The notes beneath the pieces were generated by a model that was not told where the DNA came from, did not search any database, and saw nothing but the letters and a program-made list of their open reading frames with translations. A stretch of 64,000 nt of DNA from Chelonoidis abingdonii (lineage: Eukaryota; Chordata; Testudines; Testudinidae): assembly GCF_003597395.2 (NCBI RefSeq), contig NC_133770.1, positions 86,071,478 to 86,135,477 of the forward strand. Reading direction: 5' to 3'. A program made the position numbers and the translations under genes. Shown here in pieces: positions 32,348-44,440 of this stretch. Each line of letters starts with the position of its first letter. Within the stretch, counting starts at the first letter, position 1.

Positions 32348-33536
32348 CTTTTAAGACCTGAAAATCACCAGTCATTTTTGAAAATCTTAGCCAAAGGATA
32401 TAGATATAACAATAAATAAATTTAAACAAAATCTACAGATATATTAAAAGGAAGAAGGGCAAATGTGGGACAAGCTTCGGCCTGGAACAATGTTTGCACA
32501 AAACAGATGCTTGCCACGTGATGAAAATGAAACAGGGATTTACAAAATGTTTTGTATTGATATAGAAATAGGTCTTGAACAAACATTTTGTAGTGATAAA
32601 AAAAGCCTGAATATTTTGATTGATTAAATGAAAACTGGGACATTTCATCATGTGTCCTCAAAGAAGTTCTTGGGACAGCATGACATTGTCTCCAAAACAG
32701 GAACTGTCTTGGTGAAACTAGGACATGCTCTCTTCAGGCTTAAATAGAGAAAAAATGGGAGAAGAGATGGAGCAGCTGTTTTGGAAATATATATTTGATC
32801 TGCACCGTTAAGATGGGACTGGAGCATAAGAATCATACTGTTTTATTCTGGCCAGTAAAACTGTAGCAAAAATATCATTTAGTTGTCAGTCTCTCCCTTT
32901 TTCCTCTGACATACCATCTATCTATAGAGAATAAATTAAACATCATTCTAATCAGCTGCACAGTTTTGTTATTTGGGGCTGCTAATAATTTATGGAGTAC
33001 TGGATGGAATTTAAATCAGTTTTATGATTGCGGTAAATTATTGCAGACAGACTAAATTTGTACGGAAAATCAACAGACTTGAAGCTGTTTAGATTCTAGT
33101 GGACAACAACCAAATCAAACATTCAAGGCAGGCATTTTCAAAGGCACCTACAGTAGTTAGGTGTTCAACACCGGTGGAATGTTAATGGAAATTGGGCATC
33201 CAACTTCATTAGGCTCCTTGAAAATTCCAGCCTTAAATGTTTGTTTTTTTTTAATGATTCCAAATGGTTTTAAGTAATTTGTAAAAATCAAAATTAGAAA
33301 AAGGACAAATTAAAAGCAATAATTTAATTTAATTGGGTTTTGCTTAGCCTTTACTTAAAAAGATTCTAATTTGTAAAATCTAGTTCAAATGACTCCTGGG
33401 CCCAGAGCAGTGACTACGTATTGGATTGAGTGGTACTTATCAGATTTCCCTCTGCAACATCAGCCTTGGTTGCTGGTTATTACCCTTAGTATGTATCTTT
33501 GATCTTTCTCTCAGTCCGAGGTTGTATTTGTGAGAT
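32348..33536. other. Intergenic stretch
   Basis: AT-rich. An old palindromic repeat is visible at about 33128-33240, with GGCACCTACAGTAGTTAGGT and later AGGCTCCTTGAAAATTCCAG. No gene. Confidence 0.35.
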
Positions 33537-33798
33537 TGGGGATGGCTCCAGGCACCAGCAAGCCAAGCGCGTGCCTGGGGCGGCAAGCCACAGGGGGCGC
33601 TCTGCCAGTCACCGCTAGGGCGGCAGGCAGGTTGCATTCGGCGGCATGCCTGTGGAGGATCCACTGGTCCTGCGGCTTCAGCGGACCTCCCACAGGCGTG
33701 CCACCGAATCCGTGGGACCGGGGACTTCCTGCAGGCAAGCCGCTGAAGGCACCCTGCCTTCTTTGCTTGGGGCAGCAAAATACCTAGAGCTGCCCCTG
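33537..33798. mobile_element. hAT MITE with perfect 8-bp duplication (family A)
   Basis: TGTGAGAT is present on both sides (33529-33536 and 33799-33806). Ends are TGGGGATGGCTCCAGGCACC and AGAGCTGCCCCTG. The interior is GC-rich (GCGTGCCTGGGGCGGCAAGC) and nearly the same as the copy at 41260. The open frames 33440-33852 are artefacts of this element. Confidence 0.85.
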
Positions 33799-33806
33799 TG
33801 TGAGAT

Positions 33807-36278
33807 TTACCCTGCTTCCAGAACAAAGGATCAGTCTTATAGTACAATATAGTGATTGAGGCCCTTTAATTTTTAGTGAGGTCCGAATTAAAAGTCATAT
33901 GATTAATAAACGTCTGCATATTTTCAATACTTGATATAGAGGAAAATTAATTCATAGGCAGAAGGTCAACACAGGATCTATGAAGCATTTATGTCCCACT
34001 TCACCCTGGTTTGTAGCCCTCTGCACAGGAGAGTGGATTTCATCCATGGGAAGATATTTTGGAGTCTTTTCATTGTATCAAACAGACAGTGTTTATTAAC
34101 ATTTCCAAGCCACAAGCTGATTTTATTTGTTTCATTGTTCAGGCATGTTTTCGACATCCAAAATAAATTGTCAGATCATTGGACTTCATACACTACAACT
34201 GAATGGGAATAACTTTATTGAACACATTTGCTCTGGCTTGACATCAGGCCAAATTCTCTGTTGGTGTGACTGTTGGTCTCAGTGAAATTTCAGCAGCAGA
34301 GAAACTGGCTCCTTGATATTCTATAATACGGAGCAGACATAACTAAAACAAATTCTTCAAATCCTTTCCTCTGCATAGATAAAAACTGGTAAGGATTCTT
34401 TGGGTGTAGCCTTTACCTTGGTTGTTCCCAACTCCTGATCAGGAAGACACATGTGGTCTTTCTAGGATCTTATCATTAAATTTAAAAGGCAAAGTATGCT
34501 ATAACAGTCTCTGGAATCTGACTTGAACTGACAACATCCAAGAAATTCGAAGATTAATGTTGGCACCTCATCCTTAAACAACCAAACATGACTACCATTT
34601 AATAGGAATTGGAGCGTATATTGTAAGAATGATAAAACAACAACCAATTGTTCCCAGACAGTACTTAGGGGTGATACAACTGGGTCATTTATGTCCAGTT
34701 CCTGATCTCAGTTACACTGATGAAAATACAGAGTAACAGTACTGAAATTACTGCAGATTTACACCGGTGTCCCTGAGATCGGAATCTTACCCAGGCTGAG
34801 AGTATTCACTATGAATTTCCTTGCTCTTATCTCTTCAAATCAAAGATGTAATAAGCATCAATTTTTGGCATTTAACATTCTAGGTGGGGTTAATCTCATT
34901 TACTAACCTATCATGGTTAGACCACGTGCTATGCTTCCACTCACTTATTTCATTGCATCCTTTCCCAGTTCAATTTATCATCAGTCCAGTCCTCTGGTTC
35001 ACTATATGGCTGTGTGAAATCACTAATATCACATTGTATGCACTCAGTACATTTCCCCCTCTTTTTCAGACAGTTTGTATTCTTCCTGCTGCTTTTCTGT
35101 TGCTTGTTCTTTTATTCCTGTTGATAACTTTCATTTCGTCTCCTTTTTGCATTTTTCCCTTCAAGCTGTGCTTATGTTACAAACTGCAGTTCAACAGTTT
35201 AGCAATTGGACTCTGCCCAAATATTACCAAATGCCACATCTTTTAATATTAGGCAGAGCAGCTTGAATTCTCTTCATCGTGTCTTTTACAACACTTTGGC
35301 ATGTTTTCAGTGCCAATGCAAATGGGGAAAAAAGTTAGATAAATAAAAAGAAGGGACCCGGGGAAAGGAAGCTAAAATACTGGGGGGGGGGGACCCCGGA
35401 ACACTTTCCCTCCTATTTTAAGCTTGTATTGCATGATCCAGATGCTCAGCTACTGTAAATCAGTGGAGCTACACCAGCTTGCACAAGATGAGGATCTAGC
35501 AACATGGCTTTAGTGACTGGTTGTGCTTCTGTGTTCAGCTTGTGTTTATGCAGTGACAATCACAGTAATGCCAGGCTGTAGTGTTCATAAATCATGAGTC
35601 AGGCCTCTACAAATCAGGAGAGGGTCTTAAAAACTATGAGATATTTGCAGTAATTCACTTTGGAGTTTTATTTAATTTTGAATCTTTAGGGTTCATGTTT
35701 TCAAGATTTTGGCCACAACCCTCAGAGCTAGAAATTTACTTTTTCATTTTTTTGATTACAACTGTAATTCTCACATAATCATACGGCTTCGGAAGCTGGG
35801 GTTTTAAGAAAAACACCACATATCACAAAAGTTGGCCACACTGTCATTTGTTGTGCTGTCATCGAGTTGTCCTGTCTTGTATGGATTGAGAGGGTTGCCA
35901 TTACTTTCTTACAGATACCATAATAGTCAGCAAGCCCTACTGCCTCCCTTTCCCCTGTGCTTCATTGGTCACCCTTGACTCTTGCATACAGACTGGCCAC
36001 ATTCAGTGATGTTCCTGGCTTTTGAGCATGCCTGCCATTGACTTCAGTAGGCTTTAGAGCAGACCGGTAGAGTCTATGGGCAGGAGCAGTTTTCTATGGC
36101 TGTTTCACTTTAGGCTTACAGTAGGTGTAAGTGCTTTAGTAATAAAACTTCTAGGAGATGAGTGGAGGACAAGCGAGGCAGAGTTTTGTCTAGATCACCA
36201 CTACCTTCCCCTCAAGATCACATCATCATCTTTGTAGTGCATTCCTCATGCATTAACTGTCTGTGTTTCAGTGTACTC
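33807..36278. other. Intergenic stretch with old repeats
   Basis: No gene recognised. Old repeat traces lie at about 34690-34800 (TCAGTTACACTGATG and TTTACACCGGTGT), at 35445-35500, and at about 35585-35830 (ATCATGAGTCAGGCCTCTAC). A G run is at 35383-35392. Confidence 0.35.
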
Positions 36279-36395
36279 AGGGGATGAAATTCATCCCTCT
36301 GCAGAGAGCCTGCACATATTCCATGCACCCCTTAAGTCATAGCTAAGGTACATAGACCTTGTCCTGGCCTTTTGCACAAGGACGAATTTCACCCA
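36279..36395. repeat. Small palindromic repeat
   Basis: GGGGATGAAATTCATCCC at the left and GACGAATTTCACCCAGGGTG at the right form inverted ends of a roughly 117-bp unit. Family uncertain. Confidence 0.4.
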
Positions 36396-36537
36396 GGGTG
36401 AGCTTATGAGTGCTTCCTTTTTAAGTGCCTTGCATTACATTCCCTTTTCTTCTCTTGGGTGCACAGCACATCAGGTGGGATTATTTAGCTACAAAGAGGG
36501 GTTTACATTTTTTGCGCTTTTGTTACCACTGCCATTG

Positions 36538-36700
36538 AGAGGAAGGATGGTCTTGTTGTTCAGACCCCAGACTGCGCTCTGGAAGCTCTAGGGTTCAATT
36601 CCTAGTTCTGCTGCAGACTCCCTCTGTGATGTTGAGCAAGCCCCTTCGTTGCCCTTTGTCCCCATTTTACAGTTCATCTATGTGTTTGTCCAGCACCTGT
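36538..36700 (+). repeat. MIR-like SINE
   Basis: The tRNA-like part reads AGGATGGTCTTGTTGTTCAG then AGGGTTCAATTCCTAGTTCT, a B-box-like motif. The MIR core GATGTTGAGCAAGCCCCTTC and CCATTTTACAG follow. Confidence 0.65.
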
Positions 36701-37181
36701 CACAGAGAAGCCCTGATCTGGGTTAGGGCCTAGTATTGGAGTATTCAAACCATGCACTGATAAGCAAGCGGTTAAGTAGCTACTCTGGGATCAGGCAGCT
36801 CCATCCTGCCACACCTGCAAAGTGCGCATGGCTTGGAGAAGGAGCACAAAAAGAGAGCAGCCCAGGGCAGCAGCCAGCGGAGGTGAACTGATCTACACCT
36901 TGAGCTCCTGAGCTATGCAGGAGCACCTGCTGCCTGAGGCCTGGCTGTAGCGACACTGTCAAACTCAAAGGGATGGAACTTGTGAATCTAAGAAGGTCTG
37001 AGCCTTTATTTGATTCCCAGGACTTTACTTTTGGTGGTACAGGACTCATCTGAATGCTACCCTGTTGCTGGACATTTTATATAAGCTGAAAAGGGGAGAC
37101 ATAATACACGTGACCTGGCCGAGGGCTGAGTCACAGAATGGGCAGACCACTGCAGAAAGAAGAGAACCTGCCATGCCAGCC

Positions 37182-37437
37182 CCTGGCAATGAGTTCCAAA
37201 GATTGACTGTGTGTGGTGTAAAGTACTTATGTTTGTGTTAAATCTGCTGCGTATTAATTTCATCAGGTGACCCCTCTTGTTATGTGAAGGGGTAAATAAT
37301 ACTTCCCTATTCACTTTCTCCACACCACTCATGATTTTATTGACAGTTGTCATATCACCCTTCAGCTGTCTCTTTTCTAAGCTGTCTCTAAGCTTTTCTA
37401 AGCCCTATCCCAGTATTTTAAAACACTCAGCTTACTA
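37182..37437 (-). mobile_element. CR1 LINE fragment, reverse orientation
   Basis: The reverse complement is the CR1 ORF2 C-terminal region. On the plus strand GAGTTCCAAAGATTGACTGT, CTGCGTATTAATTTCATCAG and CACTCATGATTTTATTGACA are visible. It stops near a point in CR1 that is also where the forward fragment at 38709 begins. Confidence 0.72.
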
Positions 37438-37440
37438 CTA

Positions 37441-37952
37441 ATGATAAGACCGGTGATAACTGGAATTGCCCTAATAGGAGTGTGTTTCTATCTGTGTTAT
37501 CAAAGTAAAAGGGCCAGAGTACACCAGCAGCCTGGAAAAACATGGTTACACTTGGATATAAGGTGGTGTCATATGTACACATACATACTATACATATATG
37601 CCCATACACACTACAAATATATATGCAATATCCATATAATTCATATATATTAATTATTTGGGAGTTCCTCTAAGGCTCAAACATAATACTACATTCCTCA
37701 GTCATGGCCCCGGGCCTAACATTCCCAGGCCCACCATAAGGGACTAAAAAATAATTGGATGAAAAAATCTGCCTAACAGTCGTACGAGGGAATGTGCAGA
37801 CTAAAAAGACGGATAGGGCTTGAGTGTATGGATGGTAAAATAAGATAACCAGGGAACAGTGTTTAGCCCACTGGGTTATCTTTAGTCCATGCATTATGCT
37901 TTTGGGATAATGGGTAAACATCCTCCCCATAAAAAGACAAAAAGTGGGAGAA
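37441..37952 (+). pseudogene. Truncated ERV 3' internal remnant (possible env end) and polypurine tract
   Basis: An open stretch from 37441 encodes a hydrophobic segment with a membrane-span look (VITGIALIGVCFYLCYQ), followed by a basic residue cluster, as in the transmembrane end of an env protein. The call is tentative. Downstream, a purine-rich tract with AAAAAGTGGGAGAA (ending 37952) immediately precedes the LTR start TG. No gag, pol or 5' LTR is present, so the provirus is 5'-truncated and cannot encode a complete product. Confidence 0.5.
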
Positions 37953-38629
37953 TGTAGTAAGAGGAGGCCCTAAGATATAAACCTTGGTATCAGAGGCCCG
38001 GTATGAGGCCTGATGCCTGAACTAAAGTAATGGTCAAGACTTTGCTAACATAAAGCAAAGTTAAGCTGTGAGCCAGAGGCAGGCCCTGCTCACAGAAGCT
38101 GGCAAGGAAAGGGCTGATGCTGCAAGAAGATACATATCTAAAAGATACTGAACACTAGATATCAGAACATTCACATACTTGTATATTCCACACAGATAAC
38201 AAGGAACAGACTGACCCATCCCAATGACAGGGGCAAAAGGGTAATATGATGGATAGAGTTGTTTTGTTCAAACCAACATATACAAAGTGAGAGGCAGCAC
38301 CTTGCTACGTAGAGGGGTTGCACCTCAATACGTCAGGAGTGATGTGTAACTTGTTTGTACCTGTGTATAAGAATGCATCCCTGGGCCGGTGTCTGGGTCC
38401 AGCCGAGGGGGCAGTGGAAAGTCCCACCACTGACTGAGCTGAGTCCATTGCCAAGAGGCATTTTTTCGTAGTATGCCCTGAGCTAGAGTAAAAATCTACA
38501 GGGAACTATCATTGTGTCCATACGACAATAAACCTGGCCGACATGCCTTCGTACCTTACTAGACTCTGTGGTCATTGGGGTTCTCTTCAGGTCTGCTGTG
38601 TCAGCTATCTGCAGAGCTGGGGCAGCACA
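37953..38629 (+). mobile_element. ERV 3' LTR
   Basis: It begins TGTAGTAAGAGGAGGCCC just after a polypurine tract and ends in a CA about 38627-38629. It carries a TATA-like GTATAAGAATGC (about 38363) and CAATAAACC (about 38525) for polyadenylation. About 677 bp; the right end is approximate, because a CA repeat follows (38641-38651). Confidence 0.65.
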
Positions 38630-38708
38630 CAAGAGGGAACACACACACACAGCTGAGTGATATCAACATTGAACAGAGCAGAGCACCACACCGGTAGCAT
38701 CTGACAAC

Positions 38709-39043
38709 ACACCACACACAGTCAATCTGTGGAACTCACTGCCAGGGGATGATGTGAAGGCCAAAGTACAACTGGGTTCTAAATAGAACTAGATAAGTTC
38801 ATGGAGAATAGGTCTGTTGATGGATATTAGCCAAGATGGCCAGGGATGCAACCCCATGCTCTGGGTGTCCCTAAACCTCTGATTGGCAGAAGCTGGCACT
38901 GGATGATGGGATGGATCACTCAGTAATTGTCCTGTTCTGTTCTTTCCCTCTAAACTACCTGGCACTGGCCACTGAGAGAAGACAGGATACTAGACTAGAT
39001 GCACCATTGGTCTGACCCAGTGTAGTCATTCTTACTCTCTTAA
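38709..39043 (+). mobile_element. CR1 LINE 3' end, forward orientation
   Basis: ACACAGTCAATCTGTGGAAC, AACTAGATAAGTTCATGGAG, GCCAAGATGGCCAGGGATGC and CACCATTGGTCTGACCCAGT in order show the CR1 terminal region and 3' UTR. It is about 335 bp and ends with CATTCTTACTCTCTTAAG. Confidence 0.8.
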
Positions 39044-39526
39044 GCGGACAAGCAGGTGGATGATGGTAGCAATCATTATGGACTGCAGGGAGCAAATCAG
39101 TAAGATACAAGAACTGAGGGGGTGAGTTGTAAAAGACCTTGAAGGTGAGTTAAGAAGCCTGAAGTTGATTTGATGTAAGGATTCGGTTTGGTGACATGGT
39201 TAGAAGCATGGACAGGGAAGATGATTTTGGTGGCTGCATTTGGATGGGCCATGGGGAGAAGGCAATGTGGGTTTCAGGGTGGCATTTTTCCTAGAGATGT
39301 GACCAAGCTGTAACATTTGTGTGAAGATTAGGATCCATACTTAGCTAAAGTTCAGAGGTGGGTCAGGTATTGGGTTTTGGTTTGGCCCTCTCGGTACAGA
39401 GATAGGACTGGGCTACAAAGTTTGAATCCAGATTTAGATATGAACTATCCCAAGATTCAGGCATTTTGTTGCAAGTCCAGCTGTAACTCCTATCTCACTT
39501 CTAGTGTGGGGAAGAAGCCCAGCCCC

Positions 39527-40200
39527 CAGGGCTGGTGCAACCATTTAGATGACCTAGGCAGTCGCCTGGGGCGCTGGGATTTGGGGGGCGCCATTTTCTT
39601 CGGCAGCAACCACGGCGGCTGGATCTTCGGCCACCCCGGTCACTGCCGGCATTTAGGCGGAGGGAGCTGGGGCAGGGGAGCGCAGGGAGGGCTGCCTGCA
39701 GCAAGTAAGCGAGGGGGAGCGGCACATAGGAGAACTCCCCACCCCAGCTCACCCCTGCCCCACCTCCTGCCCGAGCACATAGTGGCTGCTTCACTTCTCC
39801 CTAAGCTGATTGGCACCGCAACCTGGGAGGTGGGAGAAGTGAAGCGGCGATGGCATGCTTGGGGAGGAGGCAGGGCAAGGGTGAGCTGCTTCACTTCTCC
39901 CGCCTCCCAGGCTTGCAGCACCAATCAGCTTAGGTGCCACAAGCCTGGCAGGTGGGTGAAGTGAAGCAGCGACAACGTGCTTGGGATGGAGGCGGAGCAG
40001 GATGAGCTGGGATAGGGGGATGCGACAGGGTGGGGGGTGAGGAGCTGCCATGGGGGAGGGTGCCTCAGGGCAGAGGGAGGGAGCTGCCGCGGGGGGGGGG
40101 GGNNNNNNGGGGGGGGCACATCAGGGCGGAGGCTTGGGGACGGGGGAGGGCGCAATGTGGAAGTTTCACCTAGGGCGCGAAACATCCTTGCACCGGCCCT
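39527..40200. mobile_element. GC-rich inverted-repeat DNA element containing an assembly gap
   Basis: CAGGGCTGGTGCAACC at the left matches, inverted, AGGGCCGGTGCAAGG at the right. The interior is very GC-rich, with two related sub-blocks around 39790-39960 (CTTCACTTCTCC and GTGAAGTGAAGCAGC). Open frames here (39377-40185) are composition artefacts. No clear target duplication. Confidence 0.55.
40103..40108. other. Assembly gap (6 N)
   Basis: Six N bases lie between G runs (40091-40102 and 40109-40116). The true length of the G tract is unknown. Confidence 0.99.
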
Positions 40201-40209
40201 ATCCTAGCT

Positions 40210-40310
40210 AAAAGAACAGGAGTACTTGTGGCACCTTAGAGACTAACAAATGTATTTGAGCATAAGCTTTCGTGGGCGACAGTCCACTTCATCGGCTGCT
40301 ACTCTGAAAC
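40210..40310 (+). repeat. Turtle-type SINE fragment
   Basis: AAAAGAACAGGAGTACTTGT, GGCACCTTAGAGACTAACAA, AGCATAAGCTTTCGTGGGCG and CCACTTCATCGGCTGC appear in order. It directly follows the GC-rich element. Confidence 0.7.
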
Positions 40311-41259
40311 ATATCCTTGATAAATGACTCTTTGGGAGTTCACTGAACCATAGCAGCGGTGACAATAGTCATCTACCTCTTGCACCAACACTGCCATCTG
40401 AGAAGAAATAAATCACTGTTTGGAAGTGGCTCACACATAATGATTTTGCTCAGTAGTTCCTGCCACCAATCGGTGGTAAGATAATAGCAGCATAAGTTAC
40501 ATATCAGGCACACATTGTTCAGATAATTCATGGGACTGGATGTAAGTGGTAGTGTGTGAATTGTTTCAATCTGGCATTCAGCTGATGCAAAATAAGTGTT
40601 AGTAACACACAAAAGGTAGAGGAAATGTGTGGAGGGAAGCAACTGGAAGGTGAGCGATAAAGCAGAGGAGGCTATCCCTCCTCTGCTTTCCCCTCTTGCC
40701 CTGCCACATAAGCTACACTTATTTTGCAAATACACTAAAGTCAGAGCCAATTACTTCACAACTACCACTAACATCACTGCAGAATTTTGCTCAGAGACTT
40801 CTGGGAGATTTTGCAACCAGTTACACCAAGATCCAAATTCTGCCTTAATTTACACCTGAAATCAGTGGGGATGCCAGGGCAGAATTTTGTCCTGCTTCAG
40901 CTGGTTGTTTCTTTAGTAAGATTAATCAAAGCTGGGAGTGAGAGAGAAGACTTGCAGGTCCCCAATGGTCAAACAGTATCTTTTTTAGGTGATGCAGGTC
41001 TAGTGTTCTACCTGAGCTATTGGTACTGTAGTTAGAACAACACCATGATGACACTGGCTTTCCACATCTGTGCCTGCTGGAGATCTGCTGGAGAAAGGGA
41101 GCATTCAACAATTCCACAATGAGCCTGTCACATCTTTAGGATGAGTCCTAAGCTCTGTAGAATTGGCAGCCATGTATGTGTGTTGGATCATCAGAGCCCT
41201 TATCTGAGAGTTGGAGGGTACCTGCCAGTAGAACCAGTGTAATTCAGCTACACAGAGGA

Positions 41260-41558
41260 CAGCGGTGGCTCCAGGCACCAGTGCTCCAAGCGCGTGCCTG
41301 GGGCGGCAAGCCGTGGGGTGCTCCCTGCTGGTCCCTGTAAGGGCGGCAGTCAGGCTGCCTTTGGCAGTGTGCCTGAGGAAGGTCCGCCGGTCCTGCGGAT
41401 TCGGCGGCAGGTACACTGAAGCTATGGGACTGGCAGACCTCCCGCAGGCACGCTGCTGAATCTGCAGGACCAGGGAACTCCTGCAGATATGCCGCTGGCC
41501 AGCCGAAGGCAGGCTGCCTGCTATGCTTGGGGCTGCAAAAAAGCTAGAGCCGCCCCTG
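41260..41558. mobile_element. hAT MITE (family A, second copy)
   Basis: Starts CAGCGGTGGCTCCAGGCACC and ends AGAGCCGCCCCTG. Flanks ACAGAGGA (41252-41259) and AGAGAGGG (41559-41566) match at 6 of 8. Closely related to the copy at 33537, with an extra internal block. Confidence 0.78.
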
Positions 41559-41566
41559 AGAGAGGG

Positions 41567-43814
41567 AGCAGCATTTGGGGAGTGCCAGGCAGGGGGAAAG
41601 TACACCTTGGACCGTCTGGAAACAAGTTCATTGAGTGCACCATAGGTAGCTTTATAAAGGGGATGTTTCCAAGAGCCCTGGGAGCTGTAGGGGCAGGGCG
41701 GGATGATCTGTTGTTACTCAGATCTTCATATGCTGTGGGGGCGTTAGGCTGCACAGCAGCTTCCACAGAGCAGCTTGACAGCTGTTCCATGGCATTGGGA
41801 GAGGATTCCTTCAATTCTTTTCCCTTACAGGTCTCCTGAACACCTGCCTGAGATATTTGGGCTAAATGCTGAGGACCGGATTTGCTTATCGTCAATAGCT
41901 CAGCACCTGCCGTATCTAAAACCAAAACAATCTGCATGAAATAAAAAACTAAAAAGTGCAAATCATCTTGTAAGTTTTCAGCATTTCTCTTCTACCAGAA
42001 AAGGGGCAAAATTCGTGTGTGTTTTAAGCAACACTCTCTGCTGTGTTTTAGCAGCTCTAGACATTGTCTGACTTGCTTTATGACTATATTAGGATTTCAA
42101 CTAAGCACTAGACTGTAGCTGTGCCTTTATGTAGGTGAACATAATTCTGTTATTGAGTAAAGAGAGAATTACATTTTAATCTCACTTGCCTTGCTACCAC
42201 TCCCCTAAAAAGAAAAAAAACCCGCCTCCAAATGGACACTCTTTCTCATTTAAATAAATTCTGGTCATTTTAATCTGGCTCTGATTGTCCATGTTTCATC
42301 ACCAAATATTTTGTTATTTTCCCTTCACTCCCCCACCTTGATTCTGAATGTGTCTTACTCAGTATCAGAAACTGATGAGCACTGTCAAAAAAGGAGCAAA
42401 TAAGATTTTATTCATTCTTACCTCCTGACAATAACTTGAACTTGTGAGCATGCCTCTCACCCAGTCAAGACCCAAATGTGGGATGAAATGTGTACTAGTG
42501 GCCCAAAGTGAGGGATTAAAAATTATTTATGCAGGACACTTAAAAGACCGTGGGATTCCAACCTTAACGCAAACCACTCTTTCTATACTGTCAGCCCCAT
42601 GATTCTTTATTTCCAGTGTCAATCATTTTTAACAATCAAAGTGAGGGGAACCAACAGAGCACTCTTGGGGATAAAAGCAGAGGATGACCCTTGAAATGAG
42701 GGACATCATTCTGAGACAAATGGACACCTCTTTACTGATTGCACTGTTAGCTGATGCCTTTGCTTCCTCCCTTCCTGCAATGAGGCTAAGAAACTGCAGG
42801 TGGCAGCAGCACACCATCCAGGACAGAGCTTCCACATCCCATCTTTTCTATTCTGCAGGAATATGCCACTGCAGAGCTCAAAAAGTTCTCCTCTGCAGCA
42901 GGGGAAATCTTCCTAGGCTATATTTGGTTTTAAATGGTTTATATCTGGATTTTCTTTATTAAAGCTTCTAATATCTGGCATTCAAAGAATATAATCACTC
43001 TGGACCTTCAGTGCTGGTACTGGCTTGTATTAAATTTTCCCTTGTCTTCCCAGTGAAATACCTTTTTCTCTTGCTTGCTTTCTTTTTCTGACCTTTCATC
43101 TCAGCAGGGGGTCTGACTAGAAAGAGGGTTCTGGAAACGCTGTGTGTTTTTCATTAGGTTTTTCAGCATAAGTGTTGCATGGCACATTTCCCCTCCACCC
43201 CCATATCTACAGTAACACCTGCTGCTTAGGTTTTATTTAATTTGAGATGAACGAGAAACAAAGTACTGCCAGAACCGAGATAAAAAAATGTCAGCTTTCT
43301 GTAGAGTTTTTTATTAGTATTATTATTTTCTGTTCAGATTCAGCAAAATGGAATTCCTTGTAGCACCGAGGAGGCCTGCTGTGCATTCTTTTTCTGTAAG
43401 ATTGTTCTTAAACACTGACATACGTTATAGCAAGGTACATGCTATCCAGGGGGTAATACTATCTGCTCCTCTGCTGTAATGAACCACAGAAGAATTTTAC
43501 AGTAAACTCAGGGTGTGTTAGATGTTATAGCAATGAGTTAGTGGGGAGTTGCCGACACAGGCTCATGCACTGCCCTATGTCACTGAACAGTCAACAAGGC
43601 AGTATGAGAGCAACCTATTTGATTCTCACCCTGACATACAGACACATCTGATGGCTTCTGAGTTACTTGAGGAATGATGGGAGAATAAGAATAAAAAAAA
43701 AGACAAACAGTGCTCAGCGAGACAGCCTTAAAATACTGTAGAGAGAACGCAGACTCAGGTGATGGCCAGGACAAAAATGCCTTCCTTTATGAGGCCCTAA
43801 TAAAGGTTACCTGC
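41567..43814. other. Intergenic stretch
   Basis: No gene or clear repeat boundary. Small open frames on both strands carry no recognisable domain. Confidence 0.4.
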
Positions 43815-43940
43815 CGGATCCTAACTCTGGGCTGGATCATGCCAACCCTTACACACATTGGTGAGCACTTGCTCATGCTAGAAGTCCCTATTGACTTCAC
43901 CGAGACTACCTGCATAAGTGCTCACAACTGTAATAGCAGC
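43815..43940. repeat. Old palindromic amniote-type repeat
   Basis: GGATCATGCCAACCCTTACA, CCTATTGACTTCACCGAGAC and GCATAAGTGCTCACAACT resemble an old MITE-like repeat with mirrored halves. Family not assigned. Confidence 0.4.
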
Positions 43941-44440
43941 CCTATGTGTTTGCTGCTTTCTAAAACGTCCCATCATGAATGTCTAAATTAGGCAAATTCC
44001 CTTTGATTAGACAGTCAGATTCCTCAAAATATAACCTATCAGTCATGATTATTTATGACTTATTTAGCAGCACAAATGTGGCTAACACTTTATTAAGCAA
44101 AACAAACCAGAGTGAAATATTTAAACCATCAGCTAAAGTGATATTTGTAATGCAAAAGGGAAAGCTCTAATAAAACGTGATGTCCATTATATCATAAAGA
44201 GCAGTGGAGTTCAAATCAATGTATTGATATTTGTAAAATTATAAAATTAAATTTCTAACCACTAAATGCTTGAAAAAGGATATTTGGTCACCCCACATAA
44301 TGTGATTACACCAAGCCTTTATGAATATAAGACATATGAGAAAGACAAGACTTAAACATCCTGGGCTGAAGTGATTGGAGTTATATCAGGGAGGAATTTT
44401 ATCATATATCTTTGAATCTGAGCTCTTGTTTATATACAAT

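Noticed and set aside
36538..36700. Possible tRNA gene from the GGTTCAATTCC box
   Set aside because: The B-box-like motif belongs to a MIR-like SINE; no cloverleaf arms could be paired.
39377..39964. 195-codon plus-strand open frame
   Set aside because: Mostly inside the GC-rich inverted-repeat element at 39527-40200; overlapping frames on the other strand; Gly/Arg-rich by composition.
41105..41961. Two long minus-strand frames (166 and 146 codons)
   Set aside because: The first overlaps the hAT MITE at 41260-41558 and the second has no domain or splice logic; both lie in unstructured intergenic DNA otherwise.
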